Shown here piece by piece: positions 8,220 to 17,252 of a DNA stretch of 64,000 bases. The translations under genes and the position numbers were made by a program. The notes beneath the pieces were generated by a model. That model saw nothing but the letters and a program-made list of their open reading frames with translations. It was not told the origin of the DNA and did not search any database. The stretch's first letter is position 1, and every line of letters starts with the position of its first letter. The stretch is from an uncultured Lachnospiraceae bacterium (GTDB lineage: Bacteria; Bacillota; Clostridia; Lachnospirales; Lachnospiraceae), in assembly GCA_949051815.1 (NCBI GenBank), contig CARQVR010000010.1:5510-69509 (forward strand), read 5' to 3'.

Positions 8220-9092
8220 ATGGCAGGACTGTTATCGGGGTTAGAGCAGTTTGGATTGAGTAATCTGGAGAGTATGGATCTCTATGAAGCGCCTAAGAAG
8301 GCGGAAGAGGGCGGCGGAGAAGGCGGTGGTCAGGCTGCGCACACGGTGCAGGAGCAGGATTTCCTTTTTGACAAATCTTTTACATGTCCGCTGTGCGACA
8401 GGGAGTTTAAGGCGAGAACCGTGAAGATCGGTAAGGCGAAGCTGGCAGGCAGTGATCTCGATCTGCGTCCCAGATATGAGCAGATTGATCTTTTAAAATA
8501 TGACGTGATTATGTGCCCGTCCTGTGGGTATGCATCACTGAGCAGATTTTTCAAGTACCTGACTTCTCCTCAGGCGAAGAACATCCAGAAGGCGATTTCG
8601 GCGAACTTTAAACCGCAGAAAGAGGCGGCGGAGACATACACCTATGACGAGGCGCTGGAGCGTTACAAGATGGCTCTGGCAAATGCGATTGTCAAGCAGA
8701 CGAAGGCCAGTGAGAAGGCGTATATCTGTCTGAAAACGGCATGGCTTCTCAGAGGGCAGGCGGAGCATCTGGATCCGGAAGAGGAAGGATACGAGGAGAA
8801 GAAGAAACAGTGTCAGGCTGAGGAAGAAGAGTTCTTAAGGAACGCGCTGGAAGGATTTCTGGCTGCAAGACAGGCGGAAAGCTTCCCCATGTGCGGCATG
8901 GATGAGCCTACGGTGGACTTCCTGATTTCCGTGACGGCGATGCGTTTTGAGCAGTATGATGTGGCGAGCCGTCTGATTACCGGACTTATCACTTCCAAGA
9001 CCGCAAATCCCCGCATGAAGGATAAGGCGAGGGATGTGAAGGAAATGATTGTGAAGAAGATTAAGGAAAAGAATGCCGCGTCCAGAAAGTAA
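8220..9092 (+). CDS. DUF2225 family protein
   Basis: A 290-residue cytosolic protein of the DUF2225 family, function unknown. An N-terminal linker rich in Gly/Glu precedes two Cys-x2-Cys knuckles, CPLCDREF (about 58-65) and CPSCGYA (about 100-106), a probable zinc site. The rest is alpha-helical and resembles TPR-like packing (YDEALERYKMALANAIV, AYICLKTAWLLRGQAEH). It is charged, with a Lys-rich end. The start has a GGGGAGG ribosome binding site just after the tandem repeat, and a terminator follows. Confidence 0.85.
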   Translation: MAGLLSGLEQFGLSNLESMDLYEAPKKAEEGGGEGGGQAAHTVQEQDFLFDKSFTCPLCDREFKARTVKIGKAKLAGSDLDLRPRYEQIDLLKYDVIMCPSCGYASLSRFFKYLTSPQAKNIQKAISANFKPQKEAAETYTYDEALERYKMALANAIVKQTKASEKAYICLKTAWLLRGQAEHLDPEEEGYEEKKKQCQAEEEEFLRNALEGFLAARQAESFPMCGMDEPTVDFLISVTAMRFEQYDVASRLITGLITSKTANPRMKDKARDVKEMIVKKIKEKNAASRK

Positions 9093-9142
9093 CGGCGCGG
9101 CAGAACGGGGAAAACGATCCCTGTGCATAGAAAAATAAATAA

Positions 9143-9183
9143 GGCGGAGCCGGTTGTACGGCCCCGCCGCTTTTGTTGTTTTT
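9143..9183. terminator. Terminator between convergent genes
   Basis: GGCGGAGCCG pairs with CGGCCCCGCC, followed by GCTTTTGTTGTTTTT. It serves the DUF2225 gene and lies at the very end of the convergent tetR gene. Confidence 0.8.
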
Positions 9184-9184
9184 A

Positions 9185-9787
9185 TCAGCGGTAAGAAAGG
9201 GTTTTTAACATATTCAGGTAGGAGCAGATTTCCTCGTAAAACATATCCGGGTGGAAGGACGAGTCCTGAAAACGGACGTCCATCAGCCCGTCAAGCGTGT
9301 AGGTCACCATCAGATCCAGCTTTTCGTAGTCGACCTCACTCTTAAACAGAGAGCGGTCGCTCTGGTTTTTCAGCACTGCCTGCATATCGCCCAGTACGTT
9401 TTTCTGGCGTTCTATCGCCATAAGAGCCTCGCTTACGTCCTCGAAACGGCAGCGGTCAAGGAACTGCTGCATATAGGGATAATTTTTGAGCACCTGCATT
9501 TTGGCATACTCCATCTGCCGGCGGATCTCAAAGTAATCCCGTTCTGTGGAGGAAACGCCACCGGTCAATTCAAGCTTCATAAAACGTACACTGTAGTCAA
9601 AGAGGAAACTGTACAGGCCAAGCTTACTTCCGAAATAGTGAAATAAGAGTCCTTTGCTGATGCCGGCCTCACCTACAATATCGTCTGTACTGGCATGTTT
9701 ATAGCCGCCGATAGAGAAAACTTTCAAAGCGGCATTAATCATGCGGTCCTGTTTTTCCTTCTTCAAGTCAAAAAATTTTTCGTTCAT
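9185..9787 (-). CDS. TetR/AcrR family transcriptional regulator
   Basis: A 200-residue one-domain repressor. The N-terminal helix-turn-helix is ALKVFSIGGYKHASTDDIVGEAGISKGLLFHYFGSK (about residues 18-53, split here only by domain). The C-terminal ligand-binding part is helical and Met/Asp rich. A near-perfect palindrome lies 22-39 bp before the start, suggesting autoregulation. No transporter or enzyme neighbours it as an obvious target; the divergent gene is the acidic membrane protein at 10029. Confidence 0.92.
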   Translation of the reverse strand: MNEKFFDLKKEKQDRMINAALKVFSIGGYKHASTDDIVGEAGISKGLLFHYFGSKLGLYSFLFDYSVRFMKLELTGGVSSTERDYFEIRRQMEYAKMQVLKNYPYMQQFLDRCRFEDVSEALMAIERQKNVLGDMQAVLKNQSDRSLFKSEVDYEKLDLMVTYTLDGLMDVRFQDSSFHPDMFYEEICSYLNMLKTLSYR

Positions 9788-9809
9788 AACTTCCTCAATT
9801 CTACATAAA

Positions 9810-9826
9810 TTGACCTTTTTGGTCGA
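9810..9826. promoter_or_regulatory. Probable TetR operator
   Basis: TTGACC-TTTTT-GGTCGA is an inverted repeat with a 5-nt centre, typical of TetR sites, placed between the -10 region and the start of the tetR gene. Confidence 0.6.
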
Positions 9827-10028
9827 CTATAACTATAGCACATCGCCGCGCGGGATTCAATGATCTGTGAAAAACTAGTTTCAAGAAAATTTTGCGCCAC
9901 AATATATAGTATCTGAAATGAAGTTTTCAGAAAGTTTTCTCTTTTTTTATACATATTCTCTTTTCATTTTCGCAAAATAGTATTAATATAATAATAATAG
10001 GAACTGATACGGTGAAAGGAGAACACTG

Positions 10029-10388
10029 ATGGCAAAAAAATTCGGTAAGTTATTGATGATGACAGCGGCTCTTGGCGCCGTAGCGGGGGGCGTGTACTAT
10101 TACCTTAAGGGCAGAGACGCGCTGATGGATGACGATTTTGACGACGATGAGGATTTCGATAATTTTGACGACGATCTGGATGACAGTGAAACGGATCGGA
10201 ATTATGTGGATCTGGACCTCGGCAAGTCGGAGGAGACCGGCGTGAAAGAGGAGTTGAAGGAAGAGTTTAAAGAGGGCATTCAGGCGGCGAAGGCTGAGGC
10301 CACAGACAAGGTCGTCGGGAGCGTGAAGAAAGTGGAAGAGTTTTTCGACGACGATGATGAGAGCGACGGCTCTATGGATGCGATGTAA
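10029..10388 (+). CDS. Small membrane-anchored acidic protein
   Basis: A 119-residue protein. A short basic start and one membrane segment (about residues 8-26, LLMMTAALGAVAGGVYYYL) are followed by an extremely Asp-rich tract (FDDDEDFDNFDDDLDD), a charged helix (VKEELKEEFKEGIQAAKAEA) and another Asp cluster. The layout recalls YtxH-like envelope or stress proteins, but I see no firm family motif. It has a GAAAGGAG ribosome binding site and its own terminator. The acidic tracts could bind divalent cations; that is inference. Confidence 0.75.
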   Translation: MAKKFGKLLMMTAALGAVAGGVYYYLKGRDALMDDDFDDDEDFDNFDDDLDDSETDRNYVDLDLGKSEETGVKEELKEEFKEGIQAAKAEATDKVVGSVKKVEEFFDDDDESDGSMDAM

Positions 10389-10413
10389 TAGCCGAAAAGG
10401 AAAATAAAGTGAT

Positions 10414-10447
10414 AAGGACAGACCAAAAATTGTCTGTCCTTTTTTCT
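10414..10447 (+). terminator. Rho-independent terminator
   Basis: AAGGACAGAC/GTCTGTCCTT stem with a short A-rich loop, followed by TTTTTCT. It overlaps the stop of the convergent gene. Confidence 0.88.
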
Positions 10448-11207
10448 ATTTATTCGCCTGATACGGCGGATCGGCGGGATAACCGCCCTTTAACTTCTGC
10501 ATACCGCGCTGGATGGCATCCTTTGAGTTTTTCCAGTCCGCGTCCTTGTTGCGGTAGTCGAATTTTTCCACAAGCCATGAGACGTCCTCCGAAAGACGCG
10601 CCATATTTTCTTCCATCAGAGGGAAGACCATATCATAAAAATCTTTTTTCTCCTTATCATTCAGACGTCCGTCCGCCGCCTCGCAGAGATCGCCGAAGTG
10701 GTGAAGGCAGAAGCCTTTGCTCTCCTTCACTTTGGTGCGAAATTCCGGATCCTTTTTGAACATGACAAAGAAGGTGTCCAGATAGCGTTCATAAGTGTCC
10801 GCATAGCGTTTGCAGATATAGCAGGATGTATCTTTCTCAGCGGCCCAGATACCGATGGGATTTGTGCGCACGGTCTGTTTTTTGAATTTATCCTTGAAAG
10901 AGGTCTTGCCGGGAGCGAAACTCTTTATTTTTTCATGGAGCTCCCGATTCATGCGCTGGTAGTGCGTTTTCAGAATCCATGCGTTTCCGAGTGTGTTGCC
11001 ATAGTCAAACATTTTCTTAAAATGATTTCTGCAAAACCCTTCCTGATCGGTCTGCTCCCGCACATCGCTTTCCATGTAGGAGGAGCCGGAGCCGAGGACG
11101 AAATCTAAGAGATCCTGTTCCACATTGCGCTCGATAAAGCAGAAGGGGCACTCGTCCAGCGCGTTCATGGCGTCGTTTAAGGGAATGGTGTAAAGTTTTT
11201 CTTTCAT
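10446..11207 (-). CDS. DUF6062 family protein
   Basis: A 253-residue cytosolic protein resembling clostridial DUF6062 proteins, function unknown. Cysteine/histidine pairs recur: CPFC near residue 20, GFCRNHF, SCYICKRY and GFCLHHFGDLCEA, suggesting two metal-binding knuckles within a duplicated fold. The start is the ATG at 11207 behind GAAAGGAG; the longer GTG form includes the ribosome binding site and is rejected. A long structured repeat lies just upstream of the gene. Confidence 0.75.
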   Translation of the reverse strand: MKEKLYTIPLNDAMNALDECPFCFIERNVEQDLLDFVLGSGSSYMESDVREQTDQEGFCRNHFKKMFDYGNTLGNAWILKTHYQRMNRELHEKIKSFAPGKTSFKDKFKKQTVRTNPIGIWAAEKDTSCYICKRYADTYERYLDTFFVMFKKDPEFRTKVKESKGFCLHHFGDLCEAADGRLNDKEKKDFYDMVFPLMEENMARLSEDVSWLVEKFDYRNKDADWKNSKDAIQRGMQKLKGGYPADPPYQANK

Positions 11208-11245
11208 AGGTAAGGCTCCTTTCACGGATATGGGATTTTAGGTAT

Positions 11246-11433
11246 TTGCGAAACTCTTTTAAGGCTATTGAATCTGCACAAATAGCATAATCAACGCAGA
11301 CACGCTTTCGCTCCGTTCCAAACGCAACGGTACTAGGCTCGAAAAAACCTCGCCAAGTGCCGGCGTTTTCCAAGGGTCTGCTTATAATTATGCTATTTGC
11401 GCAATGAAAGCAGCGATTTGAAGAGTTTCGCAA
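11246..11433. repeat. Long structured inverted repeat
   Basis: The outer arms TTGCGAAACTCTT (11246-11258) and AAGAGTTTCGCAA (11421-11433) are perfect. Inner arms CAAATAGCATAAT (11279-11291) and ATTATGCTATTTG (11387-11399) are also perfect. On the minus strand the interior reads ATAAGCAGAC near one end and GGTTTTTTCGAGCC in the middle, which links it to the 322 and 52917 elements. The 11208-11690 gap otherwise holds only the promoter at 11584. Confidence 0.75.
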
Positions 11434-11583
11434 TTACCTGATATCGGATTCGTGCTTCTTATTAATTAAGTATAGCATCCCTGCCGGAAGAAGGAAAGGG
11501 AGTCGGTGAAAGGAACCCGACAGGAAGTCAGCGGAAGAGAGCAGACAGGAGGAGTCAGCGGAAATGAGCCGCTGGCGTTCGTA

Positions 11584-11612
11584 TTGCGGAAGACAGGGGT
11601 AGATGATATAAT
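11584..11612 (+). promoter_or_regulatory. Promoter of the HAD phosphatase gene
   Basis: TTGCGG (11584-11589), 17-nt spacer, TATAAT (11607-11612) with an extended TG. Confidence 0.7.
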
Positions 11613-11690
11613 GTGCGCGTAGGTAATGAAGCGTGTCCGGACGAAAGCTGACCGGACGGGACTGTAGAGTAAAGTGAGGAAGGTACATTT

Positions 11691-12512
11691 ATGCAGACAA
11701 AGTTTCCGGTTGTAAACGAAGATCAGGAAGGCATCCTTTCGCAGGTGAAATGTTTTGCCCTTGACATGGACGGCACCATTTATCTCGGAGAGAGGTGGAT
11801 TGAGGGCGCGGTGGCGTTTCTGGAGCGCATAGAAGCGTCTGGGAGGAACTATGTCTTTGTGACCAACAACTCTTCCAAAAATGCGGCGGTCTATGTGGAG
11901 AAGCTTAAGAAGATGGGGCTGTCCGTGGGAGAGGAAAAAATCGTCACATCGGGACAGGCCACGATCTATTACCTGAAACGGCATTTTCCGGGAAAGAAGG
12001 TATTTCTTCTGGGAAACGCACTTTTGCGGGAGGAATTTTTACGGGCGGGCATCGTGCTGGAGGAGGATAACCCCGACGTGGTAGTGACCGCTTTTGACAC
12101 TTCGCTTGACTATCGGAAAATGTGTAAGGTCTGCGATTTCGTGCGTGCCGGACTGCCTTATCTGGCCACCCATCCGGACTATAACTGCCCTACGGAGGAC
12201 GGTTTTATCCCGGACGCCGGGGCCATCCACGCGTTTATAAATGCATCGGCGTTCCGCTATCCGGACAGGGTGATCGGCAAGCCGAATGAGGATATCATCG
12301 AGTACCTGACTACAAGGGTCGATGTGGAGAGAGGCCGCATAGCCATGGTGGGAGACCGGTTGTATACGGATATAGCGGCGGGCAGAAACCATGGATTACA
12401 GAGTGTGCTTGTTCTGAGCGGGGAGGCATCTTTGGAGGATGCGAAAAACGCGGAGATAAAACCCCACCTGATTTTTTCGTCGGTTCGGGAGATGATTCCG
12501 TTTCTGCTATAA
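11691..12512 (+). CDS. HAD-IIA family sugar/nucleotide phosphatase (NagD-like)
   Basis: A 273-residue HAD superfamily IIA hydrolase that dephosphorylates small phosphorylated metabolites; the substrate cannot be read from sequence. Motif I is ALDMDGTIYLG with nucleophile Asp25 and acid/base Asp27. Motif II is VTNNSSKN. The C2 cap lies between, and Lys in IGKPNEDI plus Asp in MVGDRLYTDIAAG are motifs III and IV. Length is normal. It has its own promoter and a GAGGAAGG ribosome binding site, and stands alone before the EAL gene. Confidence 0.9.
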   Translation: MQTKFPVVNEDQEGILSQVKCFALDMDGTIYLGERWIEGAVAFLERIEASGRNYVFVTNNSSKNAAVYVEKLKKMGLSVGEEKIVTSGQATIYYLKRHFPGKKVFLLGNALLREEFLRAGIVLEEDNPDVVVTAFDTSLDYRKMCKVCDFVRAGLPYLATHPDYNCPTEDGFIPDAGAIHAFINASAFRYPDRVIGKPNEDIIEYLTTRVDVERGRIAMVGDRLYTDIAAGRNHGLQSVLVLSGEASLEDAKNAEIKPHLIFSSVREMIPFLL

Positions 12513-12655
12513 TGGGACGCGGTGGAGCTGTCGATATATAAGGGGCAAAATCCATGCTTCATGCGGTCAATTGGAAGCATATTGGATGTACGGCAATTAT
12601 CTGATATCGTTAAGTGTCGGGGTTGCCATGATGAACAAGAAGGAGTCATTTTGAC

Positions 12656-14539
12656 ATGAATATACAGGCACAGATGTGTGGAATTATTCTGCTTGTGACG
12701 ATGTTTCTGTTTTACAAGAGATATCAGTCGCTTAAGCTGGGCACCCAGATTATGTTTCAGGTGCTTTTATTTGGTATGCTGTTTTGCGTGTTCTGCGACA
12801 TGCTTTCTATCTGGGCGATAGTCAGGCTGCTGCTGGACCACAGGGGAATTGTGCTGGCGGTCTGCAAGCTGTATCTGATATCGCTGGTGCTGGTAGGGCT
12901 TTTGGGATTTCTGTACGAGTGCTCGGATGTATATGAAGGACAGGGAACGTTTTGGAAAGTGGCGGAAGCCGGAATCGCGGTCTGGCTGGTGGAAAGCATT
13001 GTGATTGCCTGTCTGCCGATCGGGATTTATAAGATGGGCCGGGTGGTGTACACGGCAGGGCCGGCGGTGTTGTCGACTTACGCTTTTGCAGGGGGCTTTG
13101 TTGTCTTCAATATTATTTTTACGATTGTCCACCGGAAGCAGGCCAATGCCAGAAGAAGTCAGGTGATTCTGTGCTGGATGGCGATATGGTTCGGAGCCGC
13201 TTTCATACAGTTTTTAAATAACGAGCTTCTGCTGATGGGGTATGCGGGAGCGCTGGGCATTCTGGTGATTTTTTTCCGGCTGGAGAATCCGGAATATCTG
13301 ACGGACCGGGTGACGGGTCTGTACAATCAGGAGGGCCTGCTGCTCTATGCGAGAAAGCTCTACAATGAAGAGAAGCCGTTTTCTCTCATGTCCATCTGGT
13401 GGAATCTGGGTACCAGTCAGGCGGACGAGGGAGCAAGGGAACAGGCAGTGATGGCAGCCTTTGCGAGGAGACTGCCCAGGCTTAATAATACCAGAGTGTT
13501 TAAAATGGCTGACGATGAGGTGTGGATGATCTTTGAGGACAGGGAGCATGTGCAGGACACTGTCGGCAAGGTCAGAAGCTTTGTGGAGTACGGACGAAGG
13601 GAAGTGGGCGGCACGGCGCAGGCGGCGTTCACCTATATGCCGGATGCGGCCATGGTTTCAGACTATCAGGAGATGGTGCATCTGATGCAGTATGCCAGAT
13701 GGAAAAGCAGCGATCCCAGTGCAGCCAATTTTAAGGAAGTGGATGCGGACTTCGTGGAGCAGATGCGGAACGAAAAGCGCATGGAGCAGATGCTGGACGA
13801 GGCCATGAAGGAAGACCGGATCGAAGTGTTTTACCAGCCGGTTTTTTCCACCGAAGAGAAAAAGTTTGTGAGCGCGGAGGCTTTGGTACGGATGCGGGAC
13901 CGGGAGGGCAATCTGGTGCCGCCGGGCGCGTTTATCTCTGTGGCCGAGGCAAACGGAAAGATATTACAGCTCGGGGAAATCGTGTTTGAGAAAGTATGCC
14001 GCTTTTTCACGAAGGAGCAGTTGGAGCAGTACGGGATCCATTATATAGAAGTCAACCTGTCGGTGGTCCAGTGCGGCTATCCGGATCTGGCGGAGGATTA
14101 TAAGGGGATCATGGAGAAGTACCGGATCAATCCCCGCCATATCAATCTGGAGATCACGGAATCCGCGTCCATGGCGGCGAAAAAGACGCTTTTGGAAAAT
14201 ATGCACAGGCTGATGGAGTACGGGGTGAGTTTCTCATTAGACGACTTTGGCACCGGGCAGTCCAATCTGAATTATATCGTGGATATGCCGGTTGAAATCG
14301 TGAAGTTTGACCGTGAGATGAGTCAGGCCTTTTTCCGGGATGAGAAGGCCAAATATGTACTGAATGCGGCGATGCAGATGATCCATGGCATGAAACTCAA
14401 GATCGTGTCGGAAGGCATCGAGACTGAAGAGCAGTATCTGGCGATGGAAGAGCTGTCGATTGATTACATTCAGGGTTACTATTTCTCAAAGCCGCTTCCC
14501 GGGGCGGCGTTTCTGGAATTTCTGCGAAGCAGGCAATGA
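12656..14539 (+). CDS. Membrane cyclic-di-GMP phosphodiesterase (EAL) with degenerate GGDEF domain
   Basis: A 627-residue protein. About seven hydrophobic segments fill residues 1-215. A GGDEF-like domain follows (about 220-350) whose signature is replaced by MADDEV near residue 284, so cyclase activity is unlikely. The EAL domain (about 375-625) keeps its catalytic landmarks: Glu408 in SAEALVR, VNLSVVQ, NLEITES, LDDFGTGQSN, KFDREM, SEGIETEEQ and QGYYFSKPLP. It should hydrolyse c-di-GMP at the inner face of the membrane, with the N-terminal half as sensor. A terminator follows. The ligand is unknown. Confidence 0.88.
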   Translation: MNIQAQMCGIILLVTMFLFYKRYQSLKLGTQIMFQVLLFGMLFCVFCDMLSIWAIVRLLLDHRGIVLAVCKLYLISLVLVGLLGFLYECSDVYEGQGTFWKVAEAGIAVWLVESIVIACLPIGIYKMGRVVYTAGPAVLSTYAFAGGFVVFNIIFTIVHRKQANARRSQVILCWMAIWFGAAFIQFLNNELLLMGYAGALGILVIFFRLENPEYLTDRVTGLYNQEGLLLYARKLYNEEKPFSLMSIWWNLGTSQADEGAREQAVMAAFARRLPRLNNTRVFKMADDEVWMIFEDREHVQDTVGKVRSFVEYGRREVGGTAQAAFTYMPDAAMVSDYQEMVHLMQYARWKSSDPSAANFKEVDADFVEQMRNEKRMEQMLDEAMKEDRIEVFYQPVFSTEEKKFVSAEALVRMRDREGNLVPPGAFISVAEANGKILQLGEIVFEKVCRFFTKEQLEQYGIHYIEVNLSVVQCGYPDLAEDYKGIMEKYRINPRHINLEITESASMAAKKTLLENMHRLMEYGVSFSLDDFGTGQSNLNYIVDMPVEIVKFDREMSQAFFRDEKAKYVLNAAMQMIHGMKLKIVSEGIETEEQYLAMEELSIDYIQGYYFSKPLPGAAFLEFLRSRQ

Positions 14540-14552
14540 TTATGTATATGCG

Positions 14553-14593
14553 GCGGGCAGGGAAGGATTTCCCCGTCCGCTGTTCTTTTTTTT
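14553..14593 (+). terminator. Terminator after the EAL gene
   Basis: Imperfect GC-rich stem (GGCGGGCAGGGAA with TTCCCCGTCCGC), followed by TGTTCTTTTTTTT. The 14540-14871 gap also holds the maltodextrin promoter and operators. Confidence 0.8.
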
Positions 14594-14732
14594 AATTGCG
14601 GCAGCGTTCATTTTTCACCTGTCTATGGTTCAAATCACACATCTGAGAAGGGAAACTTATGCAATATGCATAAACGCCTCGTATAGTTTCTATATAAAAT
14701 GGCAAAAATGGGTAATAAATGAAAAATACCTC

Positions 14733-14761
14733 TTGTCAGATTGACGAGACGGTGGTATATT
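14733..14761 (+). promoter_or_regulatory. Promoter of the maltodextrin ABC operon
   Basis: TTGTCA (14733-14738), 17-nt spacer, TATATT (14756-14761), just upstream of clustered LacI-type operators. Confidence 0.65.
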
Positions 14762-14773
14762 AAAACCAAGCAA

Positions 14774-14823
14774 ACGGAAACGTTACCGGTGACGATACCG
14801 AAATCGTTACCGTAATCGTTTCC
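14774..14823. promoter_or_regulatory. Three clustered LacI-type operators
   Basis: Near-palindromes centred on CG occur in a row: ACGGAAACGTTACCG, ACCGAAATCGTTACCG and CCGTAATCGTTTCC. They start downstream of the -10 box, so binding would block transcription. The likely ligand is the LacI protein encoded at 19919. A cre-like role with CcpA cannot be excluded. Confidence 0.65.
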
Positions 14824-14871
14824 AAAACCACAAACAATCATTTAATCACTGAAAGGGAGAGGGAAACAACA

Positions 14872-16233
14872 ATGAAAAAGAAAATTGTCAGCACAATGCT
14901 TTGTGCAGCGATGATTACTACCATGTTAGCCGGATGCGGCGGTTCAGACAACGGCGGCGCGGCGGAGGCACCCGCAGCGGATGGTGCGGCGGCAGAGACT
15001 CCTGCGGCAGATGATTCCGCAGCAGCTCCGGCAGCGGGCGGCGGTTCGGTTTACTGGCTGAACTTTAAACCCGAGTCCGACGAAGTATTACAGGAAGTGG
15101 CAGCAGACTACACGGCTAAGACTGGCGTAGAGGTGAAGGTGGTTACCGCAGCTTCCGGCACTTATTCCACCACACTGTTATCCGAAATGGATAAATCCGC
15201 GCCTCCGACACTGTTTGTCATCGGTAACCAGGCAGGCGTGAAAGACTGGAAAGACTACGCGCTGGATCTGAACGGCACAGCGATTGCAAACGAGCTGAAC
15301 ACAGACGCTTACAACCTTTATGATGAGACAGGCAAGCTGGTTTCCATCGGTTACTGCTACGAGTGCTACGGCATCATCGTAAATCCTGACCTGATCGAGA
15401 AGGCAGGCCACACCATGGACGAGATCAAGAATTTTGACGGCTTAAAGGCGGTGGCAGAGGACATTCACGCACGCGCAGGCGAGCTTGGATTTGACGCTTT
15501 CTCCTCCTCCGATATGGATGATTCTTCTTCCTGGAGATTTACGGGACATATGGCTAACCTTGAGTACTACTACGAGCAGGAGGGAACGACCTGGACAGAG
15601 TGCCCGCCTACCATCACCGGCAAGTATCTGGATAACTTCAAGAACCTGTATGACCTTTGCATCAACAACAGCCTGACAGATCCGAAGGAGCTGGCTACCG
15701 GCGGACATGACGCAGAGAACGAGTTCAAGACAGGTCAGGCAGCATTCTTCGTAAACGGTTCCTGGGAATATGAAGCGGTTAAGACGGATGTACCGAACGC
15801 TACGATGATCCCTTACTACTGCGGCGTTGCAGGCGAGGAAAAGGCAGGTTTAAACTGTGGTACAGAGAACTGCTGGGCAATCAACAGCAAGGCTTCCGCA
15901 GAGGATCAGCAGGCTACGATGGACTTCATGGTTTGGTGTGTAACCGATCCTGACGCTTCCCGCAAGTTAGTAGACACCTTCGGCGTTATGCCTTATAAGT
16001 CTGCAGCAGAGTCCACCAACGGATTCCTGTCCGCAGCAGACAAGTACACATCCGACGGATGCTATGTAATGAACTGGGCAACCAACTTCCAGCCTAACGT
16101 GGATTCCTATCGCGCTACTCTGGTAAGCGCTCTGAACCAGTACAATGCAGATCAGTCCGATGCAAACTGGGAGACCGTGCGCACGGCGTTTGTAGACGGC
16201 TGGGCAGCAGAATACAATGCAGTGAACAACTAA
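14872..16233 (+). CDS. Extracellular solute-binding lipoprotein, sugar ABC transporter
   Basis: A 453-residue family 1 binding protein that captures an oligosaccharide outside the membrane. The signal peptide ends in the lipobox LAGC (Cys22), followed by a low-complexity Ala/Asp/Gly linker to about residue 60. The mature domain holds typical motifs such as GIIVNPDLIEKAG, FKTGQAAFFVNGSWEYE and NCWAINSKA. With malQ and a LacI gene downstream, maltodextrin is the likeliest ligand. A strong terminator directly after the gene should make this mRNA more abundant than the permease part. Confidence 0.92.
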   Translation: MKKKIVSTMLCAAMITTMLAGCGGSDNGGAAEAPAADGAAAETPAADDSAAAPAAGGGSVYWLNFKPESDEVLQEVAADYTAKTGVEVKVVTAASGTYSTTLLSEMDKSAPPTLFVIGNQAGVKDWKDYALDLNGTAIANELNTDAYNLYDETGKLVSIGYCYECYGIIVNPDLIEKAGHTMDEIKNFDGLKAVAEDIHARAGELGFDAFSSSDMDDSSSWRFTGHMANLEYYYEQEGTTWTECPPTITGKYLDNFKNLYDLCINNSLTDPKELATGGHDAENEFKTGQAAFFVNGSWEYEAVKTDVPNATMIPYYCGVAGEEKAGLNCGTENCWAINSKASAEDQQATMDFMVWCVTDPDASRKLVDTFGVMPYKSAAESTNGFLSAADKYTSDGCYVMNWATNFQPNVDSYRATLVSALNQYNADQSDANWETVRTAFVDGWAAEYNAVNN

Positions 16234-16272
16234 TCATAACAGGCAAAAATAAAATCAATATGTAAATTATGC

Positions 16273-16302
16273 GGCGGGGCGGTCTTATCCGCCCCGCCTT
16301 TT
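16273..16302 (+). terminator. Intercistronic terminator in the ABC operon
   Basis: Perfect 10-bp stem GGCGGGGCGG/CCGCCCCGCC with a 6-nt loop and TTTT, between the binding-protein and permease genes. Partial read-through would set the subunit ratio. Confidence 0.85.
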
Positions 16303-16346
16303 CAAATGAGATCGTATCAGTTAGCAAATAATCTGGGGGTGATACC

Positions 16347-17252
16347 ATGAAAAGTAAGAAAATAACCGCCACAAATTCTCTTCAAAAGGCGACGAAACGC
16401 TGGGGATTCCTTTTTATGGGTCCTGTACTTATCGCATTTATCATTGGATTTGTCTGGCCATTCATTCAGGGCATCTGGCTGTCTATGTGCCAGTTCCGCC
16501 TGATTTCTGACGCGAAATTCATCGGCTTTGGCAACTATGTGAAGACATTTCAGGACGCTTCTTTCCGCCATGCCTTCTGGTACACGGCGATGTTTGCGAT
16601 CGTATCGCTTGTCATTATCAACGTGTTAGCATTTATCGTGGCGTACATCCTGACATTGGAGATTAAAGGAAGTAACCTGTACCGTACCGTATTCTTTATG
16701 CCGAACCTGATCGGCGGTATCGTACTCGGTTACATCTGGTCAATGATCTTTGACGGCATCCTTGGCCGTTATCAGACTTCTATTCTGTTAGAGAGTAAAT
16801 ACGGTTTCTGGGGATTGATCATTCTCATGTGCTGGCAGCAGATCGGTTATATGATGATCATCTATGTTGCAGGGCTGCAGAATGTGCCCGGAGATATTCT
16901 GGAGGCGGCCCGCATCGACGGCGCGACTTCCATGCAGACATTGTTTAAGGTGACGATTCCTAACGTAATGAGCTCCTTTACCATCTGTATGTTCCTTACC
17001 CTGACAAACGGCTTCAAGCTGTTTGACCAGAACCTGGCGCTGACCGGCGGACAGCCGTTTATCATTCAGCCGGGCGGAACGACCGTTAAGACGACAGAAA
17101 TGCTGGCGCTCAATATTTATAATACATTCTACAGTTCCAACACGACTTCTCAGGGTGTGGCGCAGGCAAAGGCAGTGGTTTTCTTCATTCTGGTGGCGGG
17201 ACTCGGACTGCTTCAGTTGAGCTATACGCGTAAGAGGGAGGTGCAGCAGTAA
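16347..17252 (+). CDS. Sugar ABC transporter permease (MalF type)
   Basis: A 301-residue inner-membrane permease with six predicted membrane segments and the cytoplasmic EAA loop EAARIDGATSMQTLFKVTIP near residue 190, which contacts the ATPase. It pairs with the next permease, whose start codon overlaps this stop by one base (TAATG). A ribosome binding site (GGGGGTGAT) precedes the ATG. No ATPase gene is present in the operon, so a multitask MsmX/MalK-like ATPase encoded elsewhere is inferred. Confidence 0.93.
   Translation: MKSKKITATNSLQKATKRWGFLFMGPVLIAFIIGFVWPFIQGIWLSMCQFRLISDAKFIGFGNYVKTFQDASFRHAFWYTAMFAIVSLVIINVLAFIVAYILTLEIKGSNLYRTVFFMPNLIGGIVLGYIWSMIFDGILGRYQTSILLESKYGFWGLIILMCWQQIGYMMIIYVAGLQNVPGDILEAARIDGATSMQTLFKVTIPNVMSSFTICMFLTLTNGFKLFDQNLALTGGQPFIIQPGGTTVKTTEMLALNIYNTFYSSNTTSQGVAQAKAVVFFILVAGLGLLQLSYTRKREVQQ

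Noticed and set aside
7628..8263. Several overlapping open frames on both strands across the 64-bp repeats
   Set aside because: A 64-bp unit is not a multiple of three and cycles through frames; the peptides are repeated Arg/Ala/Cys-rich strings with no ribosome binding site, so they are artefacts of repeat composition.
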